Shown: piece after piece, positions 60,823 through 64,000 of the stretch | Position numbering within the stretch: the stretch's first letter is position 1 | Layout of the letters: every line of letters starts with the position of its first letter | Assembly: GCF_900109355.1 (NCBI RefSeq) | Contig: NZ_FOBF01000028.1 | Location: 26,647-90,646 of the forward strand | Direction: 5' to 3' | Length of the DNA stretch: 64,000 nucleotides | Origin: Nonomuraea pusilla | GTDB taxonomy: Bacteria; Actinomycetota; Actinomycetes; Streptosporangiales; Streptosporangiaceae | Notes under the pieces: model-generated | The model's database searches: none | What the model saw: only the letters and a program-made list of their open reading frames with translations | What the model was told of the DNA's origin: nothing | Translations under genes and position numbers: made by a program

Positions 60823-61836
60823 ATGCCCAAGGTTCGCGGCGCGACCATGAGTGACGTGGCCAGAGAGGTCGGCGTCACGGCCAAGACCGTGTCCAGAGTC
60901 GTCAACGGCGACGGCCCTGTCGCGGAGGAAACCCGCGCGCGCGTGCTGGAGGCGATGGCCAGGCTGGGTTTCCGTCCCAACCTGCTGGCCAGGAACATGC
61001 GCGTCGGCGCGCGCGACTCCACCGTCGGGCTCGTCATCCCCGACATGGGCAATCCGTTCTTCGGCACGCTCGCCGGCGGGTTCGAGACCGCGGTGCGCTC
61101 GCGCGGCCTCACGCTGATCGTGGGGTCGTCGAACGAGACGTCCGAACTGGAACGCTCGCTGATCTCCACCTTCCTGGCCCGCCGGGTGACCGCCCTGCTC
61201 GTCGTCCCCTCCGCCGACAGCGAGCACCGCTCCTTGCGGGCCGAGCGGGCGGCGGGGCTGCCCGTCGTCTTCCTGGACCGCCCCGCCGCAGGCGTCACCG
61301 CCGACTGCGTGGTCAGCGCCAACAGGGAGGGGGCGCGCGCGGGCGTCGCCCATCTGATCGCCCACGGCCACCGGCGCATCGCGTTCATCGGCGACTCGCC
61401 CAAGCTGTACACCAGGCGAGAACGGTTCCAGGGCTACCGCGACGCGCTGGCCGAAGCCGGCATCCCGTTCGACCGCGCCCTGGTGGAGATCGGCCACGAC
61501 CACGAGGCGGCGGCGGCCGCCGTCGGCCGGGTGCTCGGCGGGACCGCCCCGGCCACCGCGGTGTTCGCCGCCAACAACTTCGCCGCCACGGGCGCGGTCC
61601 TCGGACTGGCCAGGCTCGGCCGCAGGGACGTCGCACTCGTCGGATTCGACGACCTCCCGCTCGCCGAGGTCCTCGACCCGCCGCTGACCGTCGTCGCGCA
61701 GGATCCCGCCGAGATCGGCAGGGCGGCGGCCGGCCTGCTGATGAGCCGCCTCGACGGCGACCGCTCGAAGGCCAGGACGGTGGTCGTCCCGACCCGGCTC
61801 GTCGCGAGGGGGTCGGGAGAGCTGCCCGCCCCGTGA
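60823..61836 (+). CDS. LacI-family regulator 3 (fructose importer)
   Basis: 337 residues from the ATG at 60823 (GTG at 60814 is an alternative). Helix-turn-helix ATMSDVAREVGVTAKTVSRVVNGDGPV and LacI effector domain (VGLVIPDMGNPFFGTLAGGFE). 57 bp after the importer ATPase; probably a separate transcript. The best candidate for binding the tandem palindromes at 57865-57896. Confidence 0.93.
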   Translation: MPKVRGATMSDVAREVGVTAKTVSRVVNGDGPVAEETRARVLEAMARLGFRPNLLARNMRVGARDSTVGLVIPDMGNPFFGTLAGGFETAVRSRGLTLIVGSSNETSELERSLISTFLARRVTALLVVPSADSEHRSLRAERAAGLPVVFLDRPAAGVTADCVVSANREGARAGVAHLIAHGHRRIAFIGDSPKLYTRRERFQGYRDALAEAGIPFDRALVEIGHDHEAAAAAVGRVLGGTAPATAVFAANNFAATGAVLGLARLGRRDVALVGFDDLPLAEVLDPPLTVVAQDPAEIGRAAAGLLMSRLDGDRSKARTVVVPTRLVARGSGELPAP

Positions 61837-61867
61837 CCTGCGCCGCCGGGCGGTGTGCCGGCGTGAT

Positions 61868-61881
61868 GGGTCTTTCGGCTC
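61868..61881 (+). promoter_or_regulatory. DosR/DevR-like box upstream of the nitroreductase
   Basis: GGGTCTTTCGGCTC, one mismatch from GGGNC-NWWN-GNCCC, 84 bp before the ATG at 61966; nearly the same as the box at 32727. Confidence 0.6.
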
Positions 61882-61965
61882 TGGTTCTGACCCGGTCCGA
61901 GGCGGAGAGTTGGTCCTGCCCGGCGCACCACGGCGACCGGGGCTGTCTCACTGAGGAGTGTGGTG

Positions 61966-63180
61966 ATGGAATCCGTCCAGGATGCGAACCCGGATGAACC
62001 CGGCGTGTCCGTACGGGCCTTGACACGGCGGAAGGTGCTGCGGGGTGTGGGTGCCGGGGCGCTGGGAGTGGCGGTGGCCGGTACGGGCGCCCTATCCTAC
62101 CGTGCGTACGACACCAAGGCCCTGGGCGGCGACGGCGGAGCCGCGTACGAGGCGTGGCGGCAGTGGCGCGACGACGAAGGGCCGCGCGGCGTGGTGGCGG
62201 CGGCGGTGCTGGCGGCCAGCCCGCACAACACCCAGCCGTGGACGTTCCACCTCGACGGCGACCGCATCGAGGTGCACGCCGACCCGGCCCGGCAGATGAG
62301 GAACGTGGACCCCTTCGGCAGGGAGCTGCGGATCGGGCTCGGCTGCGCTGTGGAGAACATGGTCCTGGCGGCCCGCGCCCGCGGCTTCGACCCGCGGGTC
62401 GCGCTTCAACCTGATCCGGCACAGCCCCTGCTGGCCGCCCGGATCGAACTGCCGGCCGGGCCGCGGAACGTCTCCGCCCTGTACGAGGCCATCGGCCACC
62501 GGCACAGCAACCGCGGACCCTACCAGGACAAGCCGGTCCTGCCCGGCGTCCTCGCCGACCTCGCCGCCCTGGCCGAAGACCCGGTCCCGGCAGTGAGCTG
62601 GATCACCGCCCGCGCCGACCGGGACGCCCTGGGCACGCTGATGATCGACGCCGCGCAGGCGGTCGTCGACGACGAGGAGCAGTCCCGCGACGGGTTCGCC
62701 TGGTTCCGCTCCAGCGCCGGCGCCATCGACGCGCACAGGGACGGGCTCACGCTCGACGGGCAAGGGCTCAACCCGCTGATGACCGTGGTCGCCAAGCTCC
62801 TGCCCGCCAGTTCACGCCAGTCGGGTGACGCGTTCTGGCTCGACCAGACCCGCACCGTCCACACCAGGACCGCGGCGGCCTACGGTCTCGTGCTCGTCCC
62901 CGACCCGCGCGACCCGGTGCGGCAGCTTCAGGGTGGCCGGCTGCTCCAGCGGATCCACCTGGCCGTCACCGCCCGCGGCCTGGCGCTCCAGCACATGAAC
63001 CAGATCACCGAACGCATCGACCGGGACGTCAGCCAGGGCCGCGACCCCGTCCTCGCGTCCCGGCTCGCCGCCTTCGTACGCGAGCCCGGCGTCCAGGTGC
63101 TGTCCGCCTTCCGCATCGGCCACCCCGAACGCCAGGCCCGCCTCTCCCCTCGCCGGCTCCCGTCCGAGGTGCTGCGCTGA
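61966..63180 (+). CDS. Acg-like FMN nitroreductase with Tat-like leader
   Basis: 404 residues from an ATG with GAGGAG seven bases upstream. The N-terminus has RRKVLRGVGAGALGVAVAGTGALSY, a twin-arginine signal-like stretch. Two nitroreductase halves: AVLAASPHNTQPWTFHLDGDRI and GHRHSNRGPYQ / LALQHMNQITE. Homologues of Rv2032 (Acg) and Rv3131, DosR-regulon proteins that bind FMN and may store it. DosR-like box upstream. A twin-arginine leader is unusual for this family, so export should be regarded as tentative. Confidence 0.9.
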   Translation: MESVQDANPDEPGVSVRALTRRKVLRGVGAGALGVAVAGTGALSYRAYDTKALGGDGGAAYEAWRQWRDDEGPRGVVAAAVLAASPHNTQPWTFHLDGDRIEVHADPARQMRNVDPFGRELRIGLGCAVENMVLAARARGFDPRVALQPDPAQPLLAARIELPAGPRNVSALYEAIGHRHSNRGPYQDKPVLPGVLADLAALAEDPVPAVSWITARADRDALGTLMIDAAQAVVDDEEQSRDGFAWFRSSAGAIDAHRDGLTLDGQGLNPLMTVVAKLLPASSRQSGDAFWLDQTRTVHTRTAAAYGLVLVPDPRDPVRQLQGGRLLQRIHLAVTARGLALQHMNQITERIDRDVSQGRDPVLASRLAAFVREPGVQVLSAFRIGHPERQARLSPRRLPSEVLR

Positions 63181-63325
63181 CACAGGCTCGGAAGGGGGGA
63201 CGACGCCGGGGGCGGTGAGCCCGCCGCCACGCGTCCTTCGACGTACGGCGCCGCGGCGAAAGTCACAAGTCACGTGGACGTTCGGCCGAAGGCAGGCTCC
63301 GGTCCTGAGCGGGAGCATGGACGCC

Positions 63326-64000
63326 ATGCAGATCACGATCACGCGCGGTGCCGGTGTGGCCGGCACCGTCACCACCGGTCTGCTCGTCCTCCTCACGGCC
63401 GTGCCCGCGGGAGCCGCGGCCACGAGCCCGGCGCCCGCCGTGACCACACCGGCCACCAGCGTGACGCTGCCCGCGCCGACCGGGTCCCAGCCGGTGGGGA
63501 CCGTCAGCCTGCACCTGGTCGACCGCGGCCGTCCCGACCCCTGGGCGCCCACGGACGCGGAGGCCAAGGCCCTGCTGGAGGGTCAGAAGATCACGGGGGT
63601 GCCGAGCGAGGCGGTCAGCGGCACCAGGACGCACGCCGTCAGCGGGGCCCGTCCGGCAGGCCGCAGGGGGACGCTGCCGCTGGTGGTGCTCTCGCCCGGT
63701 TTCACGATGTCGCGCACGTCGCTGACCGCCCTCGCGGAGGAGCCGGCCAGCCGGGGGTACGTGGTGGCCGGGATCGACCACGTCCACGAGTCGTACGGCA
63801 CGACCCTGCCCGGTGGGCGGTTCGCCCGCTGCGTCGCCTGCAAGGAGCTGGAGGCCGACCCCATGACGGGCGGAGCCAAGGTGGTCAGGGGGCGGCAGGC
63901 GGACGTGTCGTTCGTGCTCGACCGGCTGCTCGGACGGCATCCCGTCTGGAAGGGCGCCCGGCTGATCGACCCTTCGCGCGTGGGCATGGCCGGGCACTCG
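63326..64000 (+). CDS. Secreted PAF-acetylhydrolase-like esterase (cut by window end)
   Basis: 225 residues visible from the ATG at 63326 (GGGAG ten bases upstream; an ATG at 63317 is possible). Signal peptide AGTVTTGLLVLLTAVPAGAAA. Then the platelet-activating-factor acetylhydrolase fold: LPLVVLSPGFTMSRTS, ASRGYVVAGIDHVHES, and the nucleophile elbow beginning GMAGHS at the edge. The His and Asp of the triad lie beyond the window. Confidence 0.88.
   Translation, partial: MQITITRGAGVAGTVTTGLLVLLTAVPAGAAATSPAPAVTTPATSVTLPAPTGSQPVGTVSLHLVDRGRPDPWAPTDAEAKALLEGQKITGVPSEAVSGTRTHAVSGARPAGRRGTLPLVVLSPGFTMSRTSLTALAEEPASRGYVVAGIDHVHESYGTTLPGGRFARCVACKELEADPMTGGAKVVRGRQADVSFVLDRLLGRHPVWKGARLIDPSRVGMAGHS

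Overview
The window is very GC-rich with dense coding, short gene gaps, many GTG starts and tight ATGA/GTGA overlaps. With lipobox-type lipoproteins, WS/DGAT, sortase F and PASTA-less Ser/Thr kinase genes, this points to a high-GC actinobacterium. Streptosporangiales (for example a Nonomuraea-like genus) is my inference; no rRNA or other marker gene is present to prove it. No tRNA, CRISPR array, insertion sequence or phage gene was recognised.

Layout. 1-5 kb: pentapeptide-repeat protein (cut by the window start), lipoprotein, Ser/Thr kinase, a CsoR/CstR-type repressor and a DUF2071 protein. 5-16 kb: a stress/dormancy block with hemerythrin, FtsH, a P1B-type ATPase fused to hemerythrin, DUF4389, a PLDc_N-like protein, WS/DGAT acyltransferase, DUF1876 and a GCS2-type carboxylate-amine ligase. 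Several of these carry a DosR/DevR-like 14-bp palindrome upstream (core GGGNC-NWWN-GNCCC). The same motif recurs before the MgtA-like ATPase at 32.8 kb and the Acg-like nitroreductase at 62 kb. These are the gene families of the mycobacterial DosR dormancy regulon, so a scattered DosR-type regulon is the best global reading of the left and right parts. 16-25 kb: a signalling cluster with two STAS proteins, a giant soluble poly-HAMP hybrid histidine kinase and an ANTAR-GAF-PAS-PP2C phosphatase, followed by decayed gene remnants and a secreted cupredoxin. 25.8-30.4 kb: regulator/enzyme pairs (GbsR-like with a macrolide-type glycosyltransferase, an alpha/beta hydrolase, TetR with DUF6653).

30.7-36.6 kb: a fluoride/cation block. 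A fluoride riboswitch precedes crcB-DUF190-crcB, with another DUF190 gene divergent from it; then an MgtA-like P-type ATPase with a structured leader and an M50-CBS site-2 protease. 36.6-38.7 kb: sortase F divergent from a processive GT2 with a tiny membrane protein. 38.7-44.5 kb: a polyamine-type ABC operon (ATPase, binding protein, two permeases) with a divergent FadR-type GntR and a solo cache-domain protein. 44.5-47.4 kb: TetR/esterase pair with a clear operator, a second hemerythrin, and a GNAT.

47.4-61.8 kb is a fructan-use locus: a cytoplasmic GH68 enzyme in an operon with a CUT1 sugar importer lacking its own ATPase, three LacI regulators, a secreted GH32 fructanase (one frame break), a PfkB fructokinase, and a CUT2 fructose/ribose-type importer. 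Palindromic LacI-type operators lie in three of the intergenic regions. The inferred flow is: extracellular fructan is cut by GH32, fructose enters through the CUT2 importer and is phosphorylated by the kinase, while oligosaccharides enter through CUT1 and are handled by GH68. The window ends inside a secreted PAF-acetylhydrolase-like esterase gene.
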